A stretch of 64,000 nucleotides of DNA, from NCBI GenBank assembly GCA_023423935.1, contig JAFAEQ010000033.1, forward strand, positions 1-64,000, in the 5' to 3' direction. Both the position numbers and the translations under genes were made by a program. Positions 1-8,630 of the stretch are shown in pieces. This DNA comes from Pseudomonadota bacterium. Its GTDB lineage: Bacteria; Pseudomonadota; Gammaproteobacteria; Steroidobacterales; Steroidobacteraceae. Every line of letters starts with the position of its first letter. The stretch's first letter is position 1. The notes below the pieces were generated by a model. It worked only from the letters and a program-made list of their open reading frames with translations. It made no database searches and had not been told where the DNA came from.

Positions 1-146
1 GCACGCCAGGCGCATAGCGCCACCCGGAAGATGGTCGATGGATCGCTTCCGCTGACAAATATCTCGCTCTGATTGCAGCTGACCTCATGATCATGCGTGT
101 CGGCAGCGATTAATCAGACGTTCCCTATCCCGACGATCCGGGTGAG

Positions 147-887
147 TTGCGCGATTCGGTATTGCAGCTACTTACGACAGCGGCGACCCATCGCACCGAG
201 GTCGCTCCGAAGGCGCTGATCGTGCCTCATGCGGGCTACATCTATTCGGGATTCGTTGCCGCCCGTGCCTATGCACTCGTAGCAAATCTCGCACAGATCA
301 GACGTGTCGTTCTGATCGGTCCCAGTCATCGCGTGTACCTGAGCGGCATGGCGGTACCGACTGCGCATGCGTTTCGAACGCCGCTCGGCGATATCCCGAT
401 CGATCGCGCGGCCTGCCAGCTCCTTCGCGACAGCGGTGAAGTCATTGCCGCGGACGCGCCTCATGCCCGGGAGCACAGCCTCGAAGTGCAGCTGCCTTTC
501 CTGCAAGTGCTGTTCGGTGAATTCGAGCTGATACCGATCGTGGCGGGAACGGCATCGCCTGCGCAGGTCGGTGCCGTGCTTCAGCGTGTCTGGGGAAATG
601 GCGAAACCTTGGTTTTGATCAGCTCGGATCTGAGTCACTACCATCCGTACGAGGTGGCGCAACGCATCGACAGCGAAACGAGCGAGCTGATCCTGCGTCG
701 CAGCCCAACGCTCGTCGGCGAGCAGGCATGCGGCGCGGTTTGCATCAACGGGCTGCTGCATCTCGCGCGCGAACAGGGCTATCCGATCACGCAGATCGAG
801 CGCCTGAACTCGGGCGACACGGCAGGCGATCGCGACCGTGTGGTGGGTTACGGCGCATTCGGCATCGACACACGTGCATTGTCATGA
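147..887 (+). CDS. amrB: MEMO-family protein (AmmeMemoRadiSam system protein B), 5' end apparently frameshifted
   Basis: MEMO1-family protein, the B component of the AmmeMemoRadiSam set; its biochemical role is unsettled. Family landmarks visible are PHAGYIYSG near the start, LIGPSHRVYL, REHSLEVQLPF and SSDLSHYHPY, which carry the conserved histidines. The only in-frame start after the TAA at 111 is TTG at 147. Family-like sequence continues upstream in the same frame (YPDDPGEL, 126-149), while the expected N-terminus (SAAINQTF, from GTG 97) lies in another frame. The gene overlaps the next by 4 bp (ATGA, 884-887). The family assignment is firm; the start is not. Confidence 0.85.
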   Translation: MRDSVLQLLTTAATHRTEVAPKALIVPHAGYIYSGFVAARAYALVANLAQIRRVVLIGPSHRVYLSGMAVPTAHAFRTPLGDIPIDRAACQLLRDSGEVIAADAPHAREHSLEVQLPFLQVLFGEFELIPIVAGTASPAQVGAVLQRVWGNGETLVLISSDLSHYHPYEVAQRIDSETSELILRRSPTLVGEQACGAVCINGLLHLAREQGYPITQIERLNSGDTAGDRDRVVGYGAFGIDTRALS

Positions 888-1447
888 GCTTCTCCGACGC
901 TCAGCGCAAAGAACTCCTATCGCTGGCACGCGAATCCATCGTGACCGGACTGCGCGAGCGGCGACACCTGCCCTGCCCTCAGACCTACAGCCCGGATCTG
1001 GAAATCCGGCGTGCGTGCTTCATCACTCTGCGCATCGGATCGGCATTGCGCGGCTGCACGGGTGCCATCGAGGCCCAGCGCCCGATCGCAGAAGATGTGT
1101 GGCACAACGCGTGGTCATCGGCTTTCAACGATCCGCGCTTTCCGCCGCTGAGCTATGCGGAGTATGCGCAGTGCTCGGTCCACATCTCGGTGCTCAGCGA
1201 GCTCGAGCTCATGCACATCGGCAGCGAGGCCGCCCTCGTTCGCGAGTTGAGGCCGGGCACCGACGGGCTATTGCTGCGTTCCGGCGCCCGTCAGTCCACG
1301 TTTCTGCCCACGGTGTGGGAACAGCTGAGAGATCCGGCCGAGTTCGTGCAGCAACTGAAACTGAAGGCCGGCTGGCCAGTAGCACACTGGCCGCAGGACA
1401 TCGAAGCGTTGCGCTACACGACGGAGAGCTTCGGCGAAGACGACTGA
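884..1447 (+). CDS. amrA: AMMECR1-domain protein (AmmeMemoRadiSam system protein A)
   Basis: A 187-residue protein of the AMMECR1 family, the A component of the AmmeMemoRadiSam gene set, with no established reaction. The hallmark is RGCTGAIEAQRPI (a variant of the family LRGCIG core), followed by DPRFPPLSYAEY and the C-terminal WPVAHWP segment. Length is normal. The ATG at 884 overlaps the amrB stop, so the two genes are almost certainly translationally coupled. It ends 9 bp before the convergent trehalose synthase gene. Confidence 0.9.
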   Translation: MSFSDAQRKELLSLARESIVTGLRERRHLPCPQTYSPDLEIRRACFITLRIGSALRGCTGAIEAQRPIAEDVWHNAWSSAFNDPRFPPLSYAEYAQCSVHISVLSELELMHIGSEAALVRELRPGTDGLLLRSGARQSTFLPTVWEQLRDPAEFVQQLKLKAGWPVAHWPQDIEALRYTTESFGEDD

Positions 1448-1456
1448 AGGCGTTCG

Positions 1457-4400
1457 TCAGTCCATCAACAGCAAGAGCGCATCGAGCGAGCGGGCGATCG
1501 AGCCGCCGCCGCGATCGAGATCTTCCTTGAGCGCTCGCAACGTGTATTCGAACTCGAACAACCGCAACAGGCGATCGGTGTCGACCACGTTCTCCGGAAT
1601 GCAGCGCGAAGCCGCTACACCCTTTCGATAGCCTGCAAGGAAGGCCTCGCTCGCCCCGGCGCGCCAGGACTCCAGTGCCGGTTCGAATCGATCCGCGAGA
1701 TCGGGCTGAACACTGCAGATTCTCTGCATCGCCGCGCCGGCCGCACGCCTGAAGGAAGCGAGCACGCTCGCGACATCGCGCAACGGCGATGACTTGCGAC
1801 GGCGTTCCTCGATGGACAGATCCATGACGCCATCGAAATCGGTGATCAGGAAATCATCCGCCACGAGCAACACGCGTTGCAGCTGGAGATTGCCATGGTG
1901 GCGCATCTTGAGCGCGCGCACGGGCTGCGCAGCAAACGATCGCAGGCGCGCGATCAATGGCTCCACGAACTGGTTCAACCGCTCGAGACGCGCACGCGTC
2001 GCATCTTCACGCACCTCGACCGTCCGGTTGGCCGTCTCCACGACTTCACGCACCAGCGCTTCGACCTGCGCCACCGTGGCCTGCAGATCTTCCGTCGTGA
2101 GCGGTTCGACCTTGAACGCGGGATCCGCGCTGTCACCGCACAACACGGCATGCAACTCACCCACGCAAAGACCCAGGGTTCTCATGCGATCGAAGAACAG
2201 CGTGTGCGCTGCATTGCCGGTACCTGCGGCACCGGAGCGCAACTCGCCCGCAAAACGATCCAGGTGATCGAGCGTGAAGGTCCAGGCATCGCCCTGATTG
2301 CCGATATGCGCATGCAACGCGGCGAGCGCGATGGGTGCATGACCTTCGAGCTCGCATGTCACATGGCCGGCCAGCGGCGCGACATGACTGAAGCCGCGCT
2401 GCGTAAGGAAAGCATTGAGCTCGAGATCGGGATGAATGCCTTCTTCGGCCAGCCGGTATGCCTTCAGGACCAGTCGCTCACCGAGGATCAGTCGGGTCTC
2501 GAACTCCTCGTTGGTGCTGACATGCACGGGCTTTAGCACTGAGGTGTCGATGCCGGACAAGACGTTCGTGGGCTGGAATCTGAGCGCGCCTCCCGTGAAC
2601 GGCAATACTTCCGACCGCGCGATCGATGCGACCACGCCGGCGCAGAACGCCGGATCGCCGAATGCATCGACGAGCACGCCGATGCGCGCGTGCTCTCGCA
2701 CCTGCGCCAAAGTCCACTCAGCGGTGCGCAACGCGTCGCTGTCGGGCGTGTCGTCCCAGGTAAGCGTCAAGGGCAATGCGAACCGGCGCTGCTCCTCACC
2801 CGATTGCGCGTAAACGAACGTGAGCAACGCTTCCTCGTGTTCTCCGCGCCAAACCAGACGTTCGCCGAGCCGCACGCTGACCGGTGCTCCGCCTGTGGTC
2901 CGGGCCCAACGTCGCAGACGCATGAATTCGGGCAGCACTTCGCGCTCGAGCTGTTCCAGCGTACGACGGACGACTGCGCGCGTAGCCTGCGTGCGATCCA
3001 GACCCAGCAGTGAGTGCAGACCGCTGGTCAGCACCAGGACCGGCAACTCCGAAGCCGGCAGACGTTCGACATGCCAGCTCGGCGGTGTTGCCGATTCGCT
3101 CAATGAAAGCCAGAAGAACGCATGCGCCGGCAGCGTCAGGAAATAGGGCAGATCTCCGATGGGCGGGAAGCTGTTGCGACCCGATAGCTCGACGGGGACA
3201 CGCCCCTTGAATTGCGACAGATCCAGTTCCACTGCCTGTGCCGATTGCGCGAGGTTTGCCACGCACAACACCGCCTCGTCCTGAAAGCGACGCACATACG
3301 CGATGATCTTGCGATTCTGGGGCCGGATGAAATCGAGCGTCCCGCGTCCGAAGCACTTGTATTGGCGACGGATCGCGAGCGTGCGGCGTGTCCAGTTGAG
3401 GAGCGAGGACGGATCGCGGCTCTGCGCCTCGACGTTGACGGCCTGGTAGCCGTAGATCGGATCCATGATGATCGGCAAGTACAGGCGCTGCGGGTCGGCG
3501 CGCGAGAAGCCGGCATTGCGATCGAGGCTCCATTGCATCGGCGTGCGCACGCCATTGCGATCGCCGATGTAGATGTTGTCGCCCATGCCGATCTCATCGC
3601 CGTAGTACACGATGGGTGAGCCCGGCATGGAGAGCAGCAGGCTGTACATGAGCTTGATGCGATCGATATCGTTGTTCAGCAGCGGCGCGAGGCGGCGGCG
3701 AATACCGACGTTCACCCGCATGCGCGGCTCCTGCGCGTACATCTTGTACATGTAGTCGCGCTCGCGATCCGTCACCATCTCGAGCGTGAGCTCGTCGTGA
3801 TTGCGCAGGAAGATGGCCCACTGACAGTTATCCGGAATATCGGGCGTCTGGCGCAGGATTTCCGCAATCGGATAGCGATCCTCGAGCGCCACGGCCATGA
3901 AAATGCGCGGCATGAGCGGAAAGTGGAATGCCATGTGGCATTCATCGCCCTCGCCGAAATATTCGCGCACGTCTTCCGGCCATTGGTTCGCTTCGGCCAG
4001 GAACATGCGGTCGTGATAGTGCGAATCCACCACCGCACGCATCTGCTTCAGGACCATGTGGGTCTCGGGCAGGTTCTCGTTATTCGTGCCTTCCGCGACG
4101 CAGAGGTACGGGATCGCATCCAGGCGCAATCCGTCCACGCCCATGTCGAGCCAGAAGCGCATGACATCGATGACCGCGTCGACGACCTGCGGATTGTTGT
4201 GATTCAGATCGGGCTGATGCGAGAAGAACCGATGCCAGTAGTAGCGCCGCGCGATCGGGTCCCATGCCCAGTTCGACGTTTCGGTATCCGTGAAGATGAT
4301 GCGAGTGCCGGCGAATTTCTTGTCGGTGTCGCTCCAGACGTAGAACTCGTGCTCGGTCGATCCCGGCGGGGCTCGCCGTGCCGCCTGAAACCAGGGGTGC

Positions 4401-4759
4401 TGATCGGAGGTGTGATTGATCACCAGCTCCGTGATCACGCGCAGGCCGCGCAGATGGGCCTCCTGCACGAACCGGCGGAAGTCATCGAGCGTGCCGTAGT
4501 CCGGATGCACGTCCCGGTAATCGGCAATGTCGTAGCCATCATCGCGCTGAGGCGATGGGTAGAACGGCAACAGCCAGATGGTGTTGACGCCCAGCTCCTG
4601 GATGTAATCGAGCTTCTGGATCAGCCCCGCGAAATCGCCGATGCCATCGCCGTTGGCATCGTGGAAGGCCTTGACGTGCATCTGATAGATGATCGCGTCC
4701 TTGTACCAAAGCGGATCAGGTGCAGTTTCATCGACAAGGTCATTGTTGGATGCAGACAT
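1457..4759 (-). CDS. treS: trehalose synthase (maltose alpha-glucosyltransferase) fused to a maltokinase-like domain
   Basis: A 1100-residue cytoplasmic fusion, the usual length for TreS-Mak. The N-terminal GH13 domain (about 17-560) isomerises maltose and trehalose and keeps the catalytic triad: Asp214 in GLRLDAIPY, Glu256 in LAEANQW and Asp322 in RNHDEL. The C-terminal half (about 690-1100) aligns with maltokinase, which makes maltose 1-phosphate for the GlgE pathway. Its catalytic loop reads HHGNLQLQRVL instead of HGDxHLGQVL, so the catalytic Asp is Asn957; the later DFDG and ERRRKSSPLRDVA segments are kept. Trehalose synthase activity is expected; kinase activity is doubtful. No glgE or glgB is nearby. 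The ATG at 4759 has a weak ribosome site. Confidence 0.93.
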   Translation of the reverse strand: MSASNNDLVDETAPDPLWYKDAIIYQMHVKAFHDANGDGIGDFAGLIQKLDYIQELGVNTIWLLPFYPSPQRDDGYDIADYRDVHPDYGTLDDFRRFVQEAHLRGLRVITELVINHTSDQHPWFQAARRAPPGSTEHEFYVWSDTDKKFAGTRIIFTDTETSNWAWDPIARRYYWHRFFSHQPDLNHNNPQVVDAVIDVMRFWLDMGVDGLRLDAIPYLCVAEGTNNENLPETHMVLKQMRAVVDSHYHDRMFLAEANQWPEDVREYFGEGDECHMAFHFPLMPRIFMAVALEDRYPIAEILRQTPDIPDNCQWAIFLRNHDELTLEMVTDRERDYMYKMYAQEPRMRVNVGIRRRLAPLLNNDIDRIKLMYSLLLSMPGSPIVYYGDEIGMGDNIYIGDRNGVRTPMQWSLDRNAGFSRADPQRLYLPIIMDPIYGYQAVNVEAQSRDPSSLLNWTRRTLAIRRQYKCFGRGTLDFIRPQNRKIIAYVRRFQDEAVLCVANLAQSAQAVELDLSQFKGRVPVELSGRNSFPPIGDLPYFLTLPAHAFFWLSLSESATPPSWHVERLPASELPVLVLTSGLHSLLGLDRTQATRAVVRRTLEQLEREVLPEFMRLRRWARTTGGAPVSVRLGERLVWRGEHEEALLTFVYAQSGEEQRRFALPLTLTWDDTPDSDALRTAEWTLAQVREHARIGVLVDAFGDPAFCAGVVASIARSEVLPFTGGALRFQPTNVLSGIDTSVLKPVHVSTNEEFETRLILGERLVLKAYRLAEEGIHPDLELNAFLTQRGFSHVAPLAGHVTCELEGHAPIALAALHAHIGNQGDAWTFTLDHLDRFAGELRSGAAGTGNAAHTLFFDRMRTLGLCVGELHAVLCGDSADPAFKVEPLTTEDLQATVAQVEALVREVVETANRTVEVREDATRARLERLNQFVEPLIARLRSFAAQPVRALKMRHHGNLQLQRVLLVADDFLITDFDGVMDLSIEERRRKSSPLRDVASVLASFRRAAGAAMQRICSVQPDLADRFEPALESWRAGASEAFLAGYRKGVAASRCIPENVVDTDRLLRLFEFEYTLRALKEDLDRGGGSIARSLDALLLLMD

Positions 4760-5138
4760 GCTTGCGCAATCAATCCTCGAGGCCTACCGCCGGACACCCG
4801 TCATATATATGTTCGCTATGCGCCGCAATATCAGCAAAGTCCGGCGTGCCCACCGAGTGCCCTAACGTTCGATATGTCAGAAAGGGTCCCGACGCGAGCG
4901 CCGACACGGCGTGGATGAATCATCCAATGCGAATCGGCGAAGCGAGCGCACATCGGCGCGAGCCGCCTGCCTGATCCGCACCTACCGTCTTCCGCGGCCA
5001 ACGCATTACCTGTAGCCTCGGCTCATCGGTGGATGACTTCACGCAGCGTCGGTCGGCATGCATATCTGTGCTCGATGGTCCCGGCGGCCAATACACGCGC
5101 CACTCGCAAACGATGCCGCGGCCCGGACGAGATGCCGG
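4760..5138. other. intergenic region between divergent treS and the TPR/TonB-C gene
   Basis: No convincing gene. It should hold the treS promoter on the minus strand and the promoter of the rightward TPR gene. The only motif worth noting is the imperfect EcfG-like box at 4864-4889. If the downstream gene starts at ATG 5058 rather than GTG 5139, the gap is correspondingly shorter. Confidence 0.5.
4864..4889 (-). promoter_or_regulatory. possible EcfG-type promoter upstream of treS (one mismatch)
   Basis: Read on the minus strand this is GGACC-N17-CGTT, one base off the GGAAC...CGTT consensus of the general stress response sigma factor, about 105 bp upstream of the treS start. Trehalose genes are common targets of this response in Alphaproteobacteria, and three perfect boxes occur elsewhere in the window. 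A one-mismatch hit can easily arise by chance. Confidence 0.25.
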
Positions 5139-6512
5139 GTGCGGCGCTCGATCACATCACTCGCGTGCGTTGCGCTGTCGCTGTTCCTGACCGGCGCACT
5201 TGCCGCAACCGATGTTCCTCCCAAGCCGCCCTGGCAGCAGGAATACTGGGCCAGGTTCGACAACCGCGATTGGACCGGCGCCATCGAATCCGCCGAAGCT
5301 CTGGTTGCGGCTGCACGCCCGGCCACACCTGAGAACGCACTGAGACTTGCGGAGGCGTTATCGCTGCTCGGCAACGCCCAGCTGGGCGCTGCGAACTACG
5401 CCGCCGCGGAAGCCGCTTTCACCGAGGCGCTGCAACTCACCGAGAAATATTCCGATCGCGGCAGCGTGAAGCTGATCGATCCGCTGCGCGGGCTCGGCTA
5501 CACACTCGCTGCCCGGGGCGAGCACGCCAAAGCCATTCCCTACATGGATCGTGCGCTGTTGATCTCACGCCGCTCCATCGGCCTGTTCGATGTTTCCCAG
5601 GAGGGGTTGCTGCGTCAGCTCGCCACGAGTCAGGCGACCATCGGCGAGCCGGTGGAAGGCGAGAAGCACATGCAGTATCTGCTGCGCATGGGCGAGCATG
5701 CGTACGGCAAGAAGAATCAGCAGATGGTCGCGCTCCATTGCATCGTCGGTCGCTGGTATGCGGACGTTGCACAGATGGAACAGGCGCGGCGAGCTTTTCG
5801 CGATGCCCTGTCGATCGCCGAAAAGAGCGCCGGCCGCAACGATGTACTGATCGTGCAGCCACTACGCGGCCTTGCGGCCACGTTCACCGAGGAGATCGCC
5901 TTGACCGCGGTCGGCATCGATACGCGCAAGGACCGGCTCACCACGAAGCCGGAAGACACGATGAATACTGTCACCGAGCCCTTCAATCCGCGCTACATCC
6001 CGGTGGAGGGCGAGCGCGCACTGCTGCGCGCGATCAAAGCGCTCGATGCAGACCCGCACGCCTCACAGGCGCAACTGGTCGAGACACTGGTGCAGACGGG
6101 CGACTGGTATCTGCTCAAGATGCAACCCACCAGGGCGATGCCCTTCTACGCGCGCGCCTCATCCATCATCGAGTCGCATAGCGAACAGGAGCTCGGCAGC
6201 GCCGCCACATTGCTCAGCTTCCCCATGCCGGTCTATTACACGCCGCCCCCGCTTGCGCTGCGTAACAGACTGCTACCGCCGAATATGGTGACCGAACGTT
6301 TCGTGCAGGTGGACTTCACCGTCAATCCGGACGGCACGATCAAAGACGCGAAGCTCGTCGATAAGGACGGAAGCGAGCGGCAGGCTTCGCAGACGCTGGA
6401 CGCGATCAAGGATGCCCGCTATCGACCGAAGTTCGTAAACGCCAATCCGGTCACGACCGAAGCCGTCAGCTTCCGCCAGCTGTTCCGCGAGCCGAAGAGA
6501 GACTCCGAATAA
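5139..6512 (+). CDS. exported TPR protein with C-terminal TonB-like domain
   Basis: A secreted or periplasmic protein of about 457 residues. A signal peptide (RRSITSLACVALSLFLTG ending at ALA) starts immediately after GTG 5139, so I prefer that start; ATG 5058 would add 27 residues in front of it. The middle (about residues 30-350) is helical with TPR-like units (LAEALSLLGNAQLGAANYAA, YADVAQMEQARRAFRDALSI). The last 70 residues (VQVDFTVNPDGTIKDAKLVD) match the TonB C-terminal fold. The 3' end overlaps the convergent lipoprotein gene by 47 bp. The role is unknown; an envelope scaffold is plausible. Confidence 0.8.
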   Translation: MRRSITSLACVALSLFLTGALAATDVPPKPPWQQEYWARFDNRDWTGAIESAEALVAAARPATPENALRLAEALSLLGNAQLGAANYAAAEAAFTEALQLTEKYSDRGSVKLIDPLRGLGYTLAARGEHAKAIPYMDRALLISRRSIGLFDVSQEGLLRQLATSQATIGEPVEGEKHMQYLLRMGEHAYGKKNQQMVALHCIVGRWYADVAQMEQARRAFRDALSIAEKSAGRNDVLIVQPLRGLAATFTEEIALTAVGIDTRKDRLTTKPEDTMNTVTEPFNPRYIPVEGERALLRAIKALDADPHASQAQLVETLVQTGDWYLLKMQPTRAMPFYARASSIIESHSEQELGSAATLLSFPMPVYYTPPPLALRNRLLPPNMVTERFVQVDFTVNPDGTIKDAKLVDKDGSERQASQTLDAIKDARYRPKFVNANPVTTEAVSFRQLFREPKRDSE

Positions 6513-7377
6513 CGCTCGCCAACGACTGCGGTCTGGAATTCTCAGGAGGTTCGGTTTTCGGCTGCGCCTGCGACGGCGGCGTGGCGTTCTCCGGTGCAGG
6601 CGGTGCGGGATCGTTACTCTCTGCGGGTGCTGACGACTCGGGAGCTGCAGGAGGTTCACCCGTGGATTGTGGTGATGTGCTCGTGTCGTCCGTCGGCGCA
6701 ACTGCGGGTGTTGGTGCGTTTTCTCCTGCGGGTGCGTTGCCCGCTGCTTCGGCGGGCGGCGCGTCCGGAAGCAATCCCCGCACGATCGCCTGATCGCGAA
6801 ACTCCACTGCGAGCTTCGCACCGGCATCGCGCAATGCAAGGGCGGTCGCCTGCGTGAGCGGCTGATCACTGGAGATCCCCTGCGCCGGCGCAGTCCCGTA
6901 TCCGGTGAAGCCCCATGAATCGGCCAGACGTCCGTCCGGGGTGTACACGTTCATGCGGTACTTGATACTGACCGCGTAGAAGGGCGAGCCCGCATCGCGC
7001 GGCGTCACGAACGCGTACTCCTCGATGCTCGGCTCCAGGATTGCGCGAATGTCGCCTGCGGCACTGCCGTCGTTCAGGCTCTCGACCAGCACGACGTTCT
7101 CGAACATCGCGTTGAGCAGCCGCGTGAGGCCATCGGTCTGAGCACGTCCCAGCTCGACATGCCAATCGGTGCCCGAACGCTCTTCATCGTGCGCGAACGT
7201 AGAGAATTCCTGAGGTACGAACAGCGCCACCGACACCGGCAGCTTCACCACCAGCGGGGGCGGGATGTTCGTGGTCGCTACCAGCTTGACCGGCCCGCAA
7301 CCCGACAACAGCAACAGCGCCGTCGCCGCTGCCGCCCATGTGGCCTTCGCCCTTACCCCTGCCTTCCCCGTATTCAT
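6466..7377 (-). CDS. lipoprotein, last gene of the kinase/FHA/VWA locus
   Basis: About 303 residues with a lipoprotein signal (ATALLLLSGC) and a globular part to about residue 190. That part includes WGFTGYGTAPAQGI and an ILEPSIEEYAF segment resembling lipoproteins that report on an envelope component. A Pro/Ala/Glu-rich, probably disordered tail follows. Two adjacent ATGs (7380, 7377) are possible; GAGG lies 6 nt from the second, which I chose. It starts 25 bp after the second VWA gene, so it looks co-transcribed. The C-terminal coding end overlaps the opposite TPR/TonB-C gene. No known family was recognised. Confidence 0.75.
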   Translation of the reverse strand: MNTGKAGVRAKATWAAAATALLLLSGCGPVKLVATTNIPPPLVVKLPVSVALFVPQEFSTFAHDEERSGTDWHVELGRAQTDGLTRLLNAMFENVVLVESLNDGSAAGDIRAILEPSIEEYAFVTPRDAGSPFYAVSIKYRMNVYTPDGRLADSWGFTGYGTAPAQGISSDQPLTQATALALRDAGAKLAVEFRDQAIVRGLLPDAPPAEAAGNAPAGENAPTPAVAPTDDTSTSPQSTGEPPAAPESSAPAESNDPAPPAPENATPPSQAQPKTEPPENSRPQSLASVIRSLSSARGTAGGS

Positions 7378-7402
7378 CATCAACCTCGATTTGCGCTCGA
7401 AG

Positions 7403-8506
7403 TCATGGAGCGAGTGCTGCCGCGGAAAGTGCCTGCATGCTCGCGGACTCTTCCTGCGACGGTGACGGCTCGTGTCCGGCATCCCCAAGACGGAACGATG
7501 GTCCGCGCCGCTGCGGATCGTGCAATCCGACGAACGTGCCTCCATTCCTGGCGCACAGGATACGCATCAGGGTGGAGAAACGGATGCTCGTGTATTGCGG
7601 CGCGTCCGGGCGTACGGGAAATCCGATGGCGTGAATGCGCACGCGACGCTCGCCCGTATCGTCACTGCGATTGAGCACATCGACGCTCTTGATGACTGCG
7701 TCGATGGACGGACCGGTGAACTCGTCGCCGAGCACATAAATGCTGATCTTCTTGTCCTTCGACCAATAGGTGCGGATTGCCTCGACGATGCCTTCGATAG
7801 GACTCGAATTCGAGAATGCATTCCAGTTGCGGATGCGATCGATCGTGATCTTGCGCTGCTGCGGCGTGTCGGGAATCCATTTGCCGCGATAGCCGGAGAA
7901 CAGGTAGCCGCCCTCATCGTCCATGACCTGAAACCCTTTCACCTTCGGATACAGGTTCAGGGTCTCCTGCATCTTCTCGATCATCATCTGCCAGCCGTAG
8001 TTGACCATGCTGCCGGACGTGTCGATCACGAAGATGATGTATTCGCTGTCGACGGGAATACCGCCGATGACGTCGTCCTTCTTGCGATGAAAACCCTTGC
8101 CGAGCACCCGCTTCATTTCTTCGGTCAGGGTCTGTTGCGCCGATGCGAGCTTGCCTTCGAGCGAATTCGCCACGTCCGCTTCCTGTTTGGACGCGAGGTA
8201 CTTGCCTTTGATGTCGCTCAGATCGCCGCGCAGCCGCGCGACTTTCGCCTTCTCTTCCGACAGCTGTTCCTGACGCGCCTTCAGATCGCGGTTCAGGATT
8301 TCGCTCTGACCTGCAATGTCGACCAGCTCGTCCTGCAACTTCACCATCTGCGCTTCGAGATCCTGTTGCGAACGCTCCGATTCGGGCGAACGCATATCGC
8401 TCAGCACGAGCAACAGCACCACCGATCCGAGACCGCACGTGATGCAGTCCAGGAACGAGATGCTGAAGATCTCGGTTTCGCGACGGGCGGCACGACGGGA
8501 GCTCAT
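7403..8506 (-). CDS. membrane-anchored coiled-coil VWA-domain protein (second copy)
   Basis: A 367-residue protein with one N-terminal membrane segment (residues 14-36, FSISFLDCITCGLGSVVL), a long coiled coil (about 42-135) and a VWA domain with an intact MIDAS motif, DTSGS, at 162-166. The topology (short cytosolic tail, one membrane helix, periplasmic body) is that of ExbD/TolR/MotB-like partners of proton channels, and a MotA/TolQ/ExbB gene lies upstream. It is a paralogue of the gene at 8631-9725. The last 40 residues are Pro/Ser-rich. Function is inferred: a metal-dependent ligand or assembly module in the envelope machine. Confidence 0.85.
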   Translation of the reverse strand: MSSRRAARRETEIFSISFLDCITCGLGSVVLLLVLSDMRSPESERSQQDLEAQMVKLQDELVDIAGQSEILNRDLKARQEQLSEEKAKVARLRGDLSDIKGKYLASKQEADVANSLEGKLASAQQTLTEEMKRVLGKGFHRKKDDVIGGIPVDSEYIIFVIDTSGSMVNYGWQMMIEKMQETLNLYPKVKGFQVMDDEGGYLFSGYRGKWIPDTPQQRKITIDRIRNWNAFSNSSPIEGIVEAIRTYWSKDKKISIYVLGDEFTGPSIDAVIKSVDVLNRSDDTGERRVRIHAIGFPVRPDAPQYTSIRFSTLMRILCARNGGTFVGLHDPQRRGPSFRLGDAGHEPSPSQEESASMQALSAAALAP

Positions 8507-8630
8507 ACGAGAAGTCCGCTGGCAAACGGGCGACTGGCTTCCAGCCAGACCAGGAACACTGCGCCTCGAGTCGGCGCGTGCCGCTCTTTCCAGCCAGGGG
8601 CTAGTGACCAGCGACTGACTGCTTCTGGTC

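Noticed and set aside
1..72. Possible C-terminal end of an upstream radical SAM gene (AmrS) that often precedes amrB
   Set aside because: Two frames end here (stops at 52-54 and 70-72) but neither shows a convincing AmrS tail; too short to call.
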